Shown here one piece after another: positions 43,653-52,469 of a DNA stretch of 64,000 nucleotides (position 1 is its first letter; each line of letters opens with the position of its first letter). The position numbers and the translations under genes are program-made. This DNA is from Donghicola eburneus (GTDB taxonomy: Bacteria > Pseudomonadota > Alphaproteobacteria > Rhodobacterales > Rhodobacteraceae), in NCBI RefSeq assembly GCF_900115865.1, contig NZ_FOXY01000007.1, positions 124,001 through 188,000 of the forward strand, written 5' to 3'. Under the pieces are notes generated by a model. It saw nothing but the letters and a program-made list of their open reading frames with translations, was not told where the DNA came from and searched no databases.

Positions 43653-44765
43653 ATGAATAAGCTCTTTGCGGCTGCCACCGCATGTTTGCTGTCCTCGGGT
43701 GCTGCTCTGGCGCAGACACCCGTCAACTTTCCACCCTCTGATTTCGAGGGACGCCAGTTCGTGGACAACAAAGGCTGTGCCTATATCCGCGTGGGCGTCG
43801 GCCCGACCGTGGACTGGGTGCCCCGTATGACCCGCAGCCGTGATCAGGTTTGCGGGCTTCAGCCAACTTTCCGCACACCGACCCAGACGGTCGAGGCACC
43901 TGCAGCCCCCACACCCACCCCGACGCAAGCCAAGCCCGCGCCGCAGCCTGCACGCACAGCAGCCGTGGCCGAGCCCGCGCCGACACCTGCGCCCAAGGTG
44001 GCGCGCGCCAAGCCGAGCCCCGCGCCTGCGCCCACGGTCTTCTCGGGCCCCAAGACAACAGCACCTGCCACAACGACTCGCACGTCGCGTGATGCGCCGA
44101 TGGCAACAGTTGCCAGCACGGTAGTGGCACGCCCCACAGTTGCTGCGCCAGCGACGGTTCTTGCGCCCACATCCGTCACTTCGGGGCAGGCGGTTAGAAC
44201 CGCTGCTGCCCCTGCGCCTCGGCCCACGGCTGCGACCAGCGTATGTCCCGAGCGGCAAGGCGTGAGCGCGCAATATACCAACGCCGATGGTGTGCGCTGC
44301 GGCCCGCAACCCGCAGCTCCGGTCAAAGTTCTAAGCGTTGGTGGCGCCAACCAGCCGCTGCCCACTCCGCCAAAGGGCTACGTCCGCGTGTGGCAGGATG
44401 ACCGCTTGAACCCGTATCGCGGCCCACGCACGGCCCAAGGCAACGCGCAGAGTAATCAGGTTTGGGATACGAAGACGCCGCGTAACCTGCGCTCTGATCG
44501 CACAGCCCAGGCTGTTCAGGTCGCAACGCCTGCGCCTACTGTCCGCCAAGGGGCAGGCCGCTACGTACAAGTGGCGACATTCTCGGTTGCGGCCAACGCT
44601 CAACGCACCGCTGGTCGGTTCCAAGCCGCAGGATTTCCCGTTCGAGTGTTGAACATGCGGAATGGTCAGCAGGTGGTGATGGTTGGCGCTGTCCCCGGCG
44701 GCACGCTACAACAGACACTCGCCTCCGCACGCAAAGCAGGTTTTTCGGACGCTTATATCCGCTGA
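43653..44765 (+). CDS. Exported SPOR domain-containing protein
   Basis: 370 aa. Signal peptide ends near ALA-QTP (residue about 20). A short conserved domain follows (FPPSDFEGRQFVDNKGCAYIRVGVGPTVDWVPRMTRSRDQVCG, about 26-68, two cysteines), then a long Ala/Pro/Thr-rich low-complexity linker (about 75-195), a second cysteine-bearing segment (VCPERQGVSAQYTNADGVRCGPQ) and a C-terminal SPOR domain (GRYVQVATFSVAANAQRTAGRFQAAG, about 298-370). SPOR binds denuded septal peptidoglycan, so a periplasmic cell-envelope or division role is expected. Confidence 0.85.
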   Translation: MNKLFAAATACLLSSGAALAQTPVNFPPSDFEGRQFVDNKGCAYIRVGVGPTVDWVPRMTRSRDQVCGLQPTFRTPTQTVEAPAAPTPTPTQAKPAPQPARTAAVAEPAPTPAPKVARAKPSPAPAPTVFSGPKTTAPATTTRTSRDAPMATVASTVVARPTVAAPATVLAPTSVTSGQAVRTAAAPAPRPTAATSVCPERQGVSAQYTNADGVRCGPQPAAPVKVLSVGGANQPLPTPPKGYVRVWQDDRLNPYRGPRTAQGNAQSNQVWDTKTPRNLRSDRTAQAVQVATPAPTVRQGAGRYVQVATFSVAANAQRTAGRFQAAGFPVRVLNMRNGQQVVMVGAVPGGTLQQTLASARKAGFSDAYIR

Positions 44766-44767
44766 GC

Positions 44768-45793
44768 TTATCGCTGGCAGATGCCCTGAATGCTAATCCA
44801 GTCCCCGTCGCTTAGCAGTTGCGGGGACATTTCATTTGCATAGGGGTCACGCGCGATCAGCGTGTCTGTCGTCGGGTCCTCTGATCCCAGAACACGTGCA
44901 TAGGGTGTCGTCGCGACGCCCTTGTCCTTGAAGGCTGCGATCAGGCGGTCGGCGTCAATCGGATCTGGCGCGGCACTCAGGATATACTCGGCATAGGCAT
45001 CCAGCGCGCTGGTCGGCAGGCTGCCTGTGGTCAGCAGTTGCGTGACAGCCAGCAGATTGCTGTGCTCCAGAACTGCGGCCAGAGGGTCCTTGCGTCCTGC
45101 TCGCAGCTTTTCTGCCAGAGCAAAGCCTGCCATGACGTTCGGATCTTCGTAATCCTCGACCAGCGTTTTGTGCAGCAGGATCGCGCCGCCCGGTAGGTGA
45201 AAGGCGCGGCGGGGTCCGCCTGGAATGATCATCAACCTGCGCCGCGGTGTAGAGTCCAACAGCTTGGTCCCTAATCGGTTCAGTGCAGGCGCCCCAAGGC
45301 TGTCGCGGCATTCCGGACCGGTGATGCGCACGACGCGGTTAACCAGAGCGGTGCCAATCTCGGCCCGCTTCACGCGGGGCACGACGTTGGTCGCATGGGC
45401 GCGCAAAGCGTCCGGCAGCCAGAGCGTCGAGAGTGCGATCAGTCCCGCAGCAAGCGCGGTAAGGAAGCCCCACCGCAGACGTCCCTGTTTCGGGCGGGAC
45501 CGATCGATTGCGCTGCGCAACTTTTCGATCGCCTCGATCATCATGTTTTCATCGGCGGCAATTTCGAGCGTTTCGCTGGGATCGCCATCGGGATGGTAGA
45601 CCGCGGGCAAGACGCCGGGGTTGGCGCGTTCTACCGCAGGAATGGACCAATGAGTCAAAGGACGGCTTTGCATGTCCATGACCACAATAGTTGCGTCTCC
45701 CAACGACACCACGACATTGTGCCGCTGGGATTTTGGGTTTTCACGCCATATCCCAACGGCTTCTAGCCGCTGATATTCCTTGAGTGCCGTCAT
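44768..45793 (-). CDS. One-TM protein resembling an M48 peptidase without its active site
   Basis: 341 aa. The N-terminal cytoplasmic part (1-105) looks PH-like (VVVSLGDATIVVMDMQSRPLTH). One membrane segment follows (about 107-127), then a C-terminal domain in which RRAFHLPGGAILLHKTLVEDYEDPN (about 196-219) copies the strand-turn before the M48 zinc helix. Where HExxH should follow, the sequence is MAGFALAEKLRAG, so zinc catalysis is not expected. Conserved length and codon use suggest a functional pseudo-peptidase. The start at 45793 was chosen over 45829, which lacks conservation. Convergent with the SPOR gene, two bases between stops. Confidence 0.65.
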   Translation of the reverse strand: MTALKEYQRLEAVGIWRENPKSQRHNVVVSLGDATIVVMDMQSRPLTHWSIPAVERANPGVLPAVYHPDGDPSETLEIAADENMMIEAIEKLRSAIDRSRPKQGRLRWGFLTALAAGLIALSTLWLPDALRAHATNVVPRVKRAEIGTALVNRVVRITGPECRDSLGAPALNRLGTKLLDSTPRRRLMIIPGGPRRAFHLPGGAILLHKTLVEDYEDPNVMAGFALAEKLRAGRKDPLAAVLEHSNLLAVTQLLTTGSLPTSALDAYAEYILSAAPDPIDADRLIAAFKDKGVATTPYARVLGSEDPTTDTLIARDPYANEMSPQLLSDGDWISIQGICQR

Positions 45794-45922
45794 GAGTGCC
45801 CGATTTCTTGGTTTTCCAAGCGATAGCACGGGTTACAAAGCGCCGTCTATGCCGGTCAACCTGCCTTTTGATCCGCCCTCTTTGTCTTTGGATCGCGCAT
45901 CAGGTGCAAGAGGGAGGGCAGG

Positions 45923-45945
45923 CTTCTTTTTGCTCTGAAGACTCA
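45923..45945 (+). repeat. Short intergenic repeat, copy c
   Basis: Same element as at 14817, with TGAAGACTCA at its right end instead of TAAATACTCA. It lies just before the fadJ terminator. Confidence 0.72.
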
Positions 45946-45969
45946 AAACGCCGCCCCATCGGGGCGGCG
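45945..45969 (-). terminator. Rho-independent terminator of fadJ
   Basis: Nine-base stem CGCCGCCCC (45949-45957), loop ATC, GGGGCGGCG (45961-45969). On the minus strand it is followed by TTTTG. Confidence 0.85.
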
Positions 45970-45998
45970 CTTCTATTTCACAGCCGTTTTATTCAGGA

Positions 45999-48197
45999 TC
46001 AGGCGGCGTACGCGTCGCCTTCGCCGTACTTTTTGTAGAAGCTGCTGTTCTTGTCCGCCATCTGCCGCAGCAGCGCGGGGCAAGAGAACCGCTCGCCGAA
46101 CTTCTCGGTCAGCTGATCGCAGACTTCTGCTGCAAAGGGCGCGCCGATGATGTCCAGCCAGCTGAACGGACCGCCCGACCAAGGCGCGAAGCCCCAGCCA
46201 AGAATCGCGCCCACGTCACCTTCGCGGATGTCTTCCAGCACGCCTTCTTCGAAGGCGCGGACGGCTTCCAGAACCTGCGCCATCAAGAGACGGTGCTGGA
46301 CCTCGTGCAGATCAGGCTGTTCGTCCGCCAGCGGGTATTTCGCCGCCAAGCCTTCCCACAGACCGGTGCGCTTACCCTTTTCGTCATAGGCATAGAAGCC
46401 CGCTGCGGCCTTGCGACCCAAGCGCCCTTCGTCCGCCAGCCAGAACAGCACTTCGTCCACATCGTCGTTGGTGTAGTCTGCGCCCATCGCGGCCTTGGTC
46501 GCCTTGGCGATCTTGACCCCCAGATCGATCGAGGTTTCGTCGGTCAGCTGCAGCGGGCCCAAGGGCATCCCGACCAGCTTGGCGGCGTTCTCGATCAGGG
46601 CAGGGCTGACACCCTCGTGCACCATGCGGATGCCTTCGTTGATGTAGGGGATGATGCAGCGGTTCGCGTAGAAAAAGCGCGCGTCATTTACCACGATCGG
46701 CGTTTTGCGGATCTGGCGTACGTAGTCCAGCGCCTTCGCTACAGCCACATCACCGGTCTTTTGACCCTTGATAATCTCGACCAGCATCATCTTCTCAACG
46801 GGGCTAAAGAAGTGGATGCCGATGTATTTTTCGGGGCGCTTGGACGCCTTGGCCAGCTCCGAAATCGGCAGGGTCGAGGTGTTGGTGGCAAAGATGCAGT
46901 CTTCACCGATCACGGCCTCGACCTGAGCAGTGACTTCGGCCTTGATGGCGGGGTCTTCGAACACGGCCTCGATGATCAGATCACAACCTGCCAGCGCCTG
47001 ATAGTCAGTGGTGGCGGTGATACGGGACAGCACCTGCTCTTTCTTCTCGGGCGTGGCTTTGCGCTTGGCGATGCCTTTGTCCATGTAGCTGGCGGTGTAG
47101 TCACGGCCCTTGTCTGCGGCGGCCTGATCACGGTCCAAGAGAACCACCTCGATCCCCGCCTGAGCGGACACCAGCGCGATGCCAGCACCCATCATGCCAG
47201 CCCCCAGCACGCCAACTTTCTTGACGGTCTGATCGGCCACTTCGGGACGGTTTGCGCCCTTTTCCAGCTTTTCCTTGTTGATGAACAGCGACCGGATCAT
47301 CGCGCCGGAACTGGGGTTCATCAGAACATGGGTGAACCAACGGGCCTCAATCTTGAGCGCGGTGTCAAAGGGGACCATTGCGCCTTCGTAGACTGCCGAG
47401 AGCAGCGCCTTGGCCGCCGGATAGACGCCCTTGGTGTTGCCGTTGACCATCGCCGAAGCGCCGACAAAGGTCATGAAACCCGCAGGGTGATAGGGCGCGC
47501 CACCGGGCATCTTGTAGCCCTTGTCGTCCCAAGGTTTCACGATGTCCTTGTCGGTCGCCGACAGAACCCAAGCGCGGGCGTCGGCCATGGGATCGGCGCT
47601 GACCTCATCAATCACACCCAGCATCTTGGCCTTCTTGGGGGCGTTCAGCTTGCCTTCCAGCAGCAGCGGCGCCGCTGCCATCGCGCCCATCTTGCGAACC
47701 AGGCGAGTGGTGCCGCCTGCGCCAGGGAAGATGCCGACCATGATTTCGGGTAGGCCGATCTTGGCCTTGTCGTTGTCGGCGGCAAAGATGCGGTGGCACG
47801 ACAGGGGCAGCTCTAGGCCGATCCCCAGCGCGGTGCCGGGCAGAACGGCCGCCACAGGCTTGCCGCCCTTGTTGGTCTTGGGGTCCATGCCCGCACGTTC
47901 GATTTTGCGCAGCAGACCATGCATGTTCATGATGCCGTCGAATAGGCCCTGAGCGGGATTATCGCCCGCGCTATCCTTCATCTTGGCGATGATGTTTAGG
48001 TCCATGCCGCCAGCGAACGTGTCCTTGCCACTGGTGATGATGATGCCTTTCACAGCCTCATCGGCCAGCGCGTCGTCCACCAGGTCGTTCAGCGCTGCCA
48101 GACCTTCCAGCGACAGCACGTTCATCGACTTTTCTTTGACGTCCCAAGTGATCGTTGCGATCCCTTCGGCGTCTTTAACCATAGTGAAATCGGTCAT
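45999..48197 (-). CDS. fadJ: Fatty-acid oxidation multifunctional protein (enoyl-CoA hydratase / 3-hydroxyacyl-CoA dehydrogenase)
   Basis: 732 aa, alpha-subunit of the beta-oxidation complex. The N-terminal crotonase domain runs over 1 to about 300 (SGKDTFAGGMDLN oxyanion region near 56-68; GLPEIMVGIFPGAGGTTRL near 145-163). The NAD-binding dehydrogenase domain starts VGVLGAGMMGAGIALVSAQAG (about 327-347), with NTSTLPISELA and HFFSPVEKMMLVEII; the helical C-terminal domain follows. It acts with the FadA thiolase encoded just upstream. FadB and FadJ types are hard to separate by eye. Last gene of the MerR-headed operon. Confidence 0.93.
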   Translation of the reverse strand: MTDFTMVKDAEGIATITWDVKEKSMNVLSLEGLAALNDLVDDALADEAVKGIIITSGKDTFAGGMDLNIIAKMKDSAGDNPAQGLFDGIMNMHGLLRKIERAGMDPKTNKGGKPVAAVLPGTALGIGLELPLSCHRIFAADNDKAKIGLPEIMVGIFPGAGGTTRLVRKMGAMAAAPLLLEGKLNAPKKAKMLGVIDEVSADPMADARAWVLSATDKDIVKPWDDKGYKMPGGAPYHPAGFMTFVGASAMVNGNTKGVYPAAKALLSAVYEGAMVPFDTALKIEARWFTHVLMNPSSGAMIRSLFINKEKLEKGANRPEVADQTVKKVGVLGAGMMGAGIALVSAQAGIEVVLLDRDQAAADKGRDYTASYMDKGIAKRKATPEKKEQVLSRITATTDYQALAGCDLIIEAVFEDPAIKAEVTAQVEAVIGEDCIFATNTSTLPISELAKASKRPEKYIGIHFFSPVEKMMLVEIIKGQKTGDVAVAKALDYVRQIRKTPIVVNDARFFYANRCIIPYINEGIRMVHEGVSPALIENAAKLVGMPLGPLQLTDETSIDLGVKIAKATKAAMGADYTNDDVDEVLFWLADEGRLGRKAAAGFYAYDEKGKRTGLWEGLAAKYPLADEQPDLHEVQHRLLMAQVLEAVRAFEEGVLEDIREGDVGAILGWGFAPWSGGPFSWLDIIGAPFAAEVCDQLTEKFGERFSCPALLRQMADKNSSFYKKYGEGDAYAA

Positions 48198-48229
48198 TTC
48201 GAATTCCTCCTCGCAGGTCTGACGCCCGC

Positions 48230-49441
48230 TTAAACCCGTTCGATGATGGTGGCTGCGCCCATGCCGCTGGCAACGCAGAGGGTGGCAAGGCCGGTGCTTT
48301 TGCCCGTCCGCTCCAGCTCGTCCAGCAAGGTGCCAATGATGATCGCGCCGGACGCCCCCAAGGGGTGACCCATCGCAATCGCGCCGCCGTTCACGTTCAG
48401 CTTGTCATGGTCCACGTTGAAGCGCTGCATGAAGCGCAGAACCACGGCGCTGAAGGCCTCGTTCACCTCGAACAGGTCGATGTCGCTGATCGACATGCCG
48501 CTCGCGGCCAGGATCTTTTCGGTGACGGGCACGGGGCCGGTCAGCATGATGGTCGGGTCGGTGCCGATCTTGGCCGTTGCGCGGATCACGGCACGGGGCT
48601 TCAGCCCGTGACGTTCGCCGAACGCTTTGGACCCGACCAGAACGCCCGCCGCCCCATCCACGATGCCAGAGCTGTTGCCCGCGTGGTGGATGTGGTTGAT
48701 CCGCTCAAGATGGGGATACTTCATCATGGCGATCTTGTCGAAACCGGGCATGACTTCGCCCTGATCCTTGAAACTGGCCTTCAATGCGCCAAGAGCCTGC
48801 ATGTCAGTGCCAGGGCGCATGTATTCGTCGCGGTCCAGAATGGTCAGGCCGTTCACATCACGCACGGGCACGATGGATTTGTCGAACCGTCCGGCGGCCC
48901 AAGCCTCGGCGGCGCGGCGCTGGGATTCCACGGCAAAGGCATCGGCGTCATCGCGGCTGAACCCGTATTCGCTGGCGATGATGTCAGCGGCAATACCCTG
49001 CGGAACAAAGTAGTGATCCATGGCAACGGTCGGATCGACCGCCACGGCCGCGCCATCGCTGCCCATGGCCACGCGGCTCATCATTTCAACGCCGCCCGCG
49101 ATATAGGCATCGCCCGAACCGCCCTTGATCTGGTTGGCCGCCAGATTGACCGCCTCCATGCCGGACGCGCAGAAGCGGTTGATCGACAGACCCGGCACGT
49201 TCTCGGCCAGATCAGAGGCCATCACCGTGGTCCGCGCCAAGCAGCCGCCCTGTTCCATGACTTGGGTCGCGTTGCCCCAGATCACGTCCTCAAACTCGTC
49301 CCCTGCCAGATCCGAACGCTCTTTGAGCGCGTTCAGGATCGTTGCGCCCATACGGACGGCGGTAACCTCGTGCAGGCTGCCATCCTTGCGGCCCTTGCCG
49401 CGTGGGGTGCGCACTGCGTCATAGATAAAGGCGTCAGCCAT
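48230..49441 (-). CDS. fadA: Acetyl-CoA C-acyltransferase (3-ketoacyl-CoA thiolase)
   Basis: Cleaves 3-ketoacyl-CoA to acetyl-CoA and a shortened acyl-CoA. 403 aa. Nucleophile Cys in NRFCASGMEAVNLAANQI (about 87-104), NEAFSAV near 335, GGAIAMGHPLGASGA (about 363-377) and the final active-site Cys in LCVASGMGAA. It sits 32 bases before fadJ, as in typical fadAJ operons, and 31 bases after gst. Confidence 0.95.
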   Translation of the reverse strand: MADAFIYDAVRTPRGKGRKDGSLHEVTAVRMGATILNALKERSDLAGDEFEDVIWGNATQVMEQGGCLARTTVMASDLAENVPGLSINRFCASGMEAVNLAANQIKGGSGDAYIAGGVEMMSRVAMGSDGAAVAVDPTVAMDHYFVPQGIAADIIASEYGFSRDDADAFAVESQRRAAEAWAAGRFDKSIVPVRDVNGLTILDRDEYMRPGTDMQALGALKASFKDQGEVMPGFDKIAMMKYPHLERINHIHHAGNSSGIVDGAAGVLVGSKAFGERHGLKPRAVIRATAKIGTDPTIMLTGPVPVTEKILAASGMSISDIDLFEVNEAFSAVVLRFMQRFNVDHDKLNVNGGAIAMGHPLGASGAIIIGTLLDELERTGKSTGLATLCVASGMGAATIIERV

Positions 49442-49472
49442 CTGCCTCTCCTCCTAGTCAGATATTCGTGTG

Positions 49473-50111
49473 TCAGGCCCGGTCCGACGGATTGCCGGGC
49501 ATGAGGTCATAAGGGTGTTTCCAGCCGGGCAGGGCGCTGATGCGGTCCAGCCAAACGTTGATGTGGGGCCATTCAGCACGGTCAAAACCGAACTCTTCGG
49601 GGTAGAACAGATAGCCGCAGCAGGTCAGGTCAGCGTTGGTCACGCCGTTCCCCACGATCCAGTCGCGGCCCTCCAGGTGTTTGTCGAGAATGGCATAAGC
49701 GCCTTTAAGCCGTCCCTGCAGGAACGCGATAACCTCGGGCTGTCGCTTGTCCTCGGGGATGAAGTTCAACAGGAACCGTGCAATCCCGGCAAAGGACGAG
49801 AGCTTGTGATTGTCCCAGAACTGCCAGCGCAGAACCTCGCGTGCCTCTTCGGGTGTGGCCCCCTCGAACTTGCCTGTCTTGTCACTGATGTACTGCTGGA
49901 TCACAGCGGATTGGGTCAATTTTAGATCGCCATCCACCAATACTGGCGCTTCGCCCATCTCGTTCACTTCGGTGCGGTAGGCTTGTCCGCGCGTCTCTCC
50001 ATTAAAGAAATCGATATAGACCGGCTCCCACTCCAGACCGGACAGCTCCAACGCCAAAGCGGCTTTATAGGAATGTCCACTCTCTCCGAAACAGTGCAGC
50101 TTGATCGTCAT
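49473..50111 (-). CDS. Glutathione S-transferase family protein
   Basis: 212 aa. Thioredoxin-like N-terminal domain (1-80: KLHCFGESGHSYKAALALELSG, then EVNEMGEAPVLVDGDLKLTQSAVIQQYI with the cis-Pro and the glutathione-binding QS pair) and an all-alpha C-terminal domain with NADLTCCGYL. The start at 50111 has AAGGAA upstream; 50150 adds 13 unconserved residues. The location between small genes and fadA suggests it detoxifies products of lipid degradation (inference). Confidence 0.9.
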   Translation of the reverse strand: MTIKLHCFGESGHSYKAALALELSGLEWEPVYIDFFNGETRGQAYRTEVNEMGEAPVLVDGDLKLTQSAVIQQYISDKTGKFEGATPEEAREVLRWQFWDNHKLSSFAGIARFLLNFIPEDKRQPEVIAFLQGRLKGAYAILDKHLEGRDWIVGNGVTNADLTCCGYLFYPEEFGFDRAEWPHINVWLDRISALPGWKHPYDLMPGNPSDRA

Positions 50112-50154
50112 CTCTAAATTCCTTTTCCGGTTCTGGCCGATGGGGTCCAACAGT

Positions 50155-50177
50155 TGAGTATTTGCAGCAAAAAGAAG
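50155..50177 (-). repeat. Short intergenic repeat, copy d
   Basis: Minus-orientation copy (TGAGTATTT then GCAAAAAGAAG on the plus strand) 44 bases upstream of gst. Confidence 0.78.
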
Positions 50178-50216
50178 CCTAAAACCTCTCTGCGGATCAT
50201 CAGCCTTTAACCGGAA

Positions 50217-50402
50217 TCACCAAAGTTTGATCTCGCGGTACAGGCTGGGGAGCCGATGACCGCCCAAGGAAGAGCCCCGCTTTGGATGAACCGCAGTCGC
50301 GCCGTGCGACCCGATCCGGAGCGGGGTGATCCGCTTCTCTTTCTTGGTAAAAATACCCTCGCGCCAAAGGCGCTCTGACATCTCCACCAGAACCGACTTC
50401 AC
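50217..50402 (-). CDS. Possible small protein, 61 aa, GTG start
   Basis: The GTG start overlaps the stop of the upstream 70-aa gene by four bases (GTGA), suggesting translational coupling. Third codon positions are about three-quarters G/C by hand count, like real genes here. It is basic (SERLWREGIFTKKEKRIT...), with no known domain. Part of it resembles the minus-strand form of the short intergenic repeat (GGTATTTTTACCAAGAAAG), so it may be an open frame through a degenerate repeat. Confidence 0.35.
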   Translation of the reverse strand: MKSVLVEMSERLWREGIFTKKEKRITPLRIGSHGATAVHPKRGSSLGGHRLPSLYREIKLW

Positions 50403-50611
50403 CGTTTCCGCGCCTCGAGTTCCGAATTGAACAAACGCAGGCGATGAGGAAACCGTTCTTCGTGCATCACGCTGTCGAAGTTTTCAAAGATGAACGACAG
50501 GGCTTCCCCCTCATCAAGCCCCGCCTCCTGTGCAAAGCGGCGAAGGCGGCGGTAACCATCTTCGGTCATAGCAACGGGAAATCGGCGGGTCAGGCGCAGG
50601 CGTTTGGGCAT
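50399..50611 (-). CDS. Small basic protein, possible ribbon-helix-helix
   Basis: 70 aa. RRFPVAMTEDGYRRLRRF then EAGLDEGEALSFIFEN fits a short beta strand followed by two helices (about 9-15, 17-30, 34-48), the plan of CopG/Arc-type DNA-binding proteins; the C-terminal 20 residues are charged. GAGGAA lies before the ATG. It is 52 bases downstream of the acyl-CoA dehydrogenase gene and co-directional, so it belongs to the beta-oxidation operon. DNA binding is an inference only. Confidence 0.6.
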   Translation of the reverse strand: MPKRLRLTRRFPVAMTEDGYRRLRRFAQEAGLDEGEALSFIFENFDSVMHEERFPHRLRLFNSELEARKR

Positions 50612-50633
50612 AGGTTCCTCGGTTTGATCAGAT

Positions 50634-50654
50634 GGGGCCGAAGGTGCCGGCCCC
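50634..50654 (-). other. Hairpin between the acyl-CoA dehydrogenase and the small genes
   Basis: GGGGCC (50634-50639) pairs with GGCCCC (50649-50654). No T-run follows on the minus strand, so it may protect the upstream mRNA or partly attenuate rather than terminate. Confidence 0.4.
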
Positions 50655-50663
50655 TGTGGCTGA

Positions 50664-52442
50664 TCAGAAGTTAGCGGCCTCCAGCGTCATCACCGTATCA
50701 GCGCCAGTCTCAATACGCGACAGGTGCAGTGCGGTGGCGGGCAGTTGGCGCGCCATGTAGAACCGGCCGGTCTCGATCTTGGTCTGATAGAATTCGGGGT
50801 CCGATGTGCCGTTTTCCAGCGCCGCATAGGACGCCTGCGCCATCTTCGACCACATCAGGCCCAGACACACATGCCCGAACAGGTGCATGAAGTCGTAGCT
50901 GCCAGAAAGCGCGTTATGCGGGTTCTTCATGCCGTTCTGCATGAAGTACATACCCGCCGCCTGCAGGTCCTTGCTCGCCTTTTTCAGCGGATCAAGAAAG
51001 TTGGCCTTCAGCGCCTCGTTGCCTTCGTTCTCTTTGATGTAGGTTTTTACCATGTCAAAGAACGCCATGATGGTTTTGCCGCCATTCATCGCCAGCTTGC
51101 GGCCCACAAGGTCCAGCGATTGGATGCCGTTGGTGCCCTCGTAGATCATGGTGATACGGGCATCGCGGACAAACTGCTCCAGTCCCCACTCCTTGGTAAA
51201 GCCCGACCCGCCAAGGGTCTGCTGCGCCAAAACGGTGGTCTCGAAACCTTTGTCGGTCAGAAAACCTTTGATGACCGGTGTCAGCAGCGAAATCATCGCA
51301 TCCGCATCGGCGTCCGATTTGCGGTGCGCTTCGTCGATCATCTTGGCGCCCCAGAAGGTGAACGCCCGCGCTCCTTCGGTAAAGCTCTTTTGCATCAGAA
51401 GGTTGCGGCGCACGTCGGGGTGCACAATGATCGGATCGGCAGGGCCATCGGGGTTCTGCACGCCTTTGACTTCGCGGCCTTGCAGGCGCTCGCGGGCAAA
51501 GCCCAGAGCGTTCTGATAGGCGACAGCGCCTTGGGCATAGCCTTGCAGGCCTACACCCAGACGAGCTTCGTTCATCATGGTGAACATGGCGCGCATGCCT
51601 TTGTGCATTTCGCCGATCAGATAGCCGGTCGCGCCGTCATAGTTCATCACACATGTCGCGTTGCCGTGGATGCCCATCTTGTGCTCGAGGCCGCCGCAAG
51701 ACACCGCGTTGCGATCCCCGAGAGAGCCATCCTCGTTCACCATGAACTTGGGCACGATGAACAGAGAAATCCCCTTGGTGCCTTCGCCGCCGCCGGGGGC
51801 TTTGGCCAGCACCAGATGGATGATATTGTCGGTCAGGTCGTGCTCACCTGCCGAGATCCAGATCTTGGAGCCGGTGATCTTGTAGCTGCCGTCGTCCTGC
51901 GGCTCGGCCTTGGTGCGGATCAGGCCCAGATCGGTGCCGCAGTGGGGTTCGGTCAGGTTCATTGTGCCGGACCATTTGCCCTCGATCATGTTGGGCAGGT
52001 ACTTGGCCTTCTGCTCGGGTGAGCCGTGGGTCTGGATCGCCGAGATCGCGCCATGAGACAGGCCCTGATACATGTTGAAGGCCATGTTGGCCGACACGAA
52101 CATCTCGCCCACGGCAGAGTTCACCAAGTAGGGCATGCCCTGACCGCCATATTCGGGGTCACAGTCCAGACCGATCCAACCGCCCTCGCACATCTGGTCA
52201 TACGCGTCCTTGAACCCCTCGGGGGTGGTCACGACGCCATTTTCCAGTTTGCAGCCCTGTTCGTCGCCCACTTTGTTCAGCGGCGCCAGAACGTTTTCCG
52301 ACAGCTTTGCAGCCTCGTCCAAGATGGCCTGCGTGGTGTCACGGTCCAGCTCGTCATAGCCGGGGATATCGGATTGGGCGACATTCAGAACATCGTGCAG
52401 GATGAACTGCATGTCCTTTACCGGAGCGGTATAGGTCGGCAT
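50664..52442 (-). CDS. Acyl-CoA dehydrogenase (DmdC-like, long form)
   Basis: 592-aa FAD enzyme oxidising an acyl-CoA to its 2-enoyl-CoA. An N-terminal extension ([19 protein letters not shown]) and an extra C-terminal domain mark the long subfamily that includes DmdC (3-methylmercaptopropionyl-CoA dehydrogenase). Core motifs: [19 protein letters not shown] (about 163-181), [12 protein letters not shown] (about 190-201), and the catalytic Glu region [24 protein letters not shown] (about 432-455, E441 in YEGTNGIQ). With fadA and fadJ, a straight-chain acyl-CoA is the likelier substrate; DMSP use cannot be excluded. It is 27 bases after merR, same operon. Confidence 0.9.
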   Translation of the reverse strand: MPTYTAPVKDMQFILHDVLNVAQSDIPGYDELDRDTTQAILDEAAKLSENVLAPLNKVGDEQGCKLENGVVTTPEGFKDAYDQMCEGGWIGLDCDPEYGGQGMPYLVNSAVGEMFVSANMAFNMYQGLSHGAISAIQTHGSPEQKAKYLPNMIEGKWSGTMNLTEPHCGTDLGLIRTKAEPQDDGSYKITGSKIWISAGEHDLTDNIIHLVLAKAPGGGEGTKGISLFIVPKFMVNEDGSLGDRNAVSCGGLEHKMGIHGNATCVMNYDGATGYLIGEMHKGMRAMFTMMNEARLGVGLQGYAQGAVAYQNALGFARERLQGREVKGVQNPDGPADPIIVHPDVRRNLLMQKSFTEGARAFTFWGAKMIDEAHRKSDADADAMISLLTPVIKGFLTDKGFETTVLAQQTLGGSGFTKEWGLEQFVRDARITMIYEGTNGIQSLDLVGRKLAMNGGKTIMAFFDMVKTYIKENEGNEALKANFLDPLKKASKDLQAAGMYFMQNGMKNPHNALSGSYDFMHLFGHVCLGLMWSKMAQASYAALENGTSDPEFYQTKIETGRFYMARQLPATALHLSRIETGADTVMTLEAANF

Positions 52443-52469
52443 TGGTCTCTCTCCCTTGGTCGCGGCGGA

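Noticed and set aside
43182-44309. Arginine/glycine/cysteine-rich minus-strand frame opposite upp and the SPOR gene
   Set aside because: The Arg/Gly/Cys runs are the complement of the Ala/Pro/Thr linker codons; not a real protein.
50399-50611. Toxin-antitoxin pair with the downstream 61-aa frame
   Set aside because: The 70-aa protein could be antitoxin-like, but the partner shows no toxin fold or catalytic residues, and both sit inside a metabolic operon.
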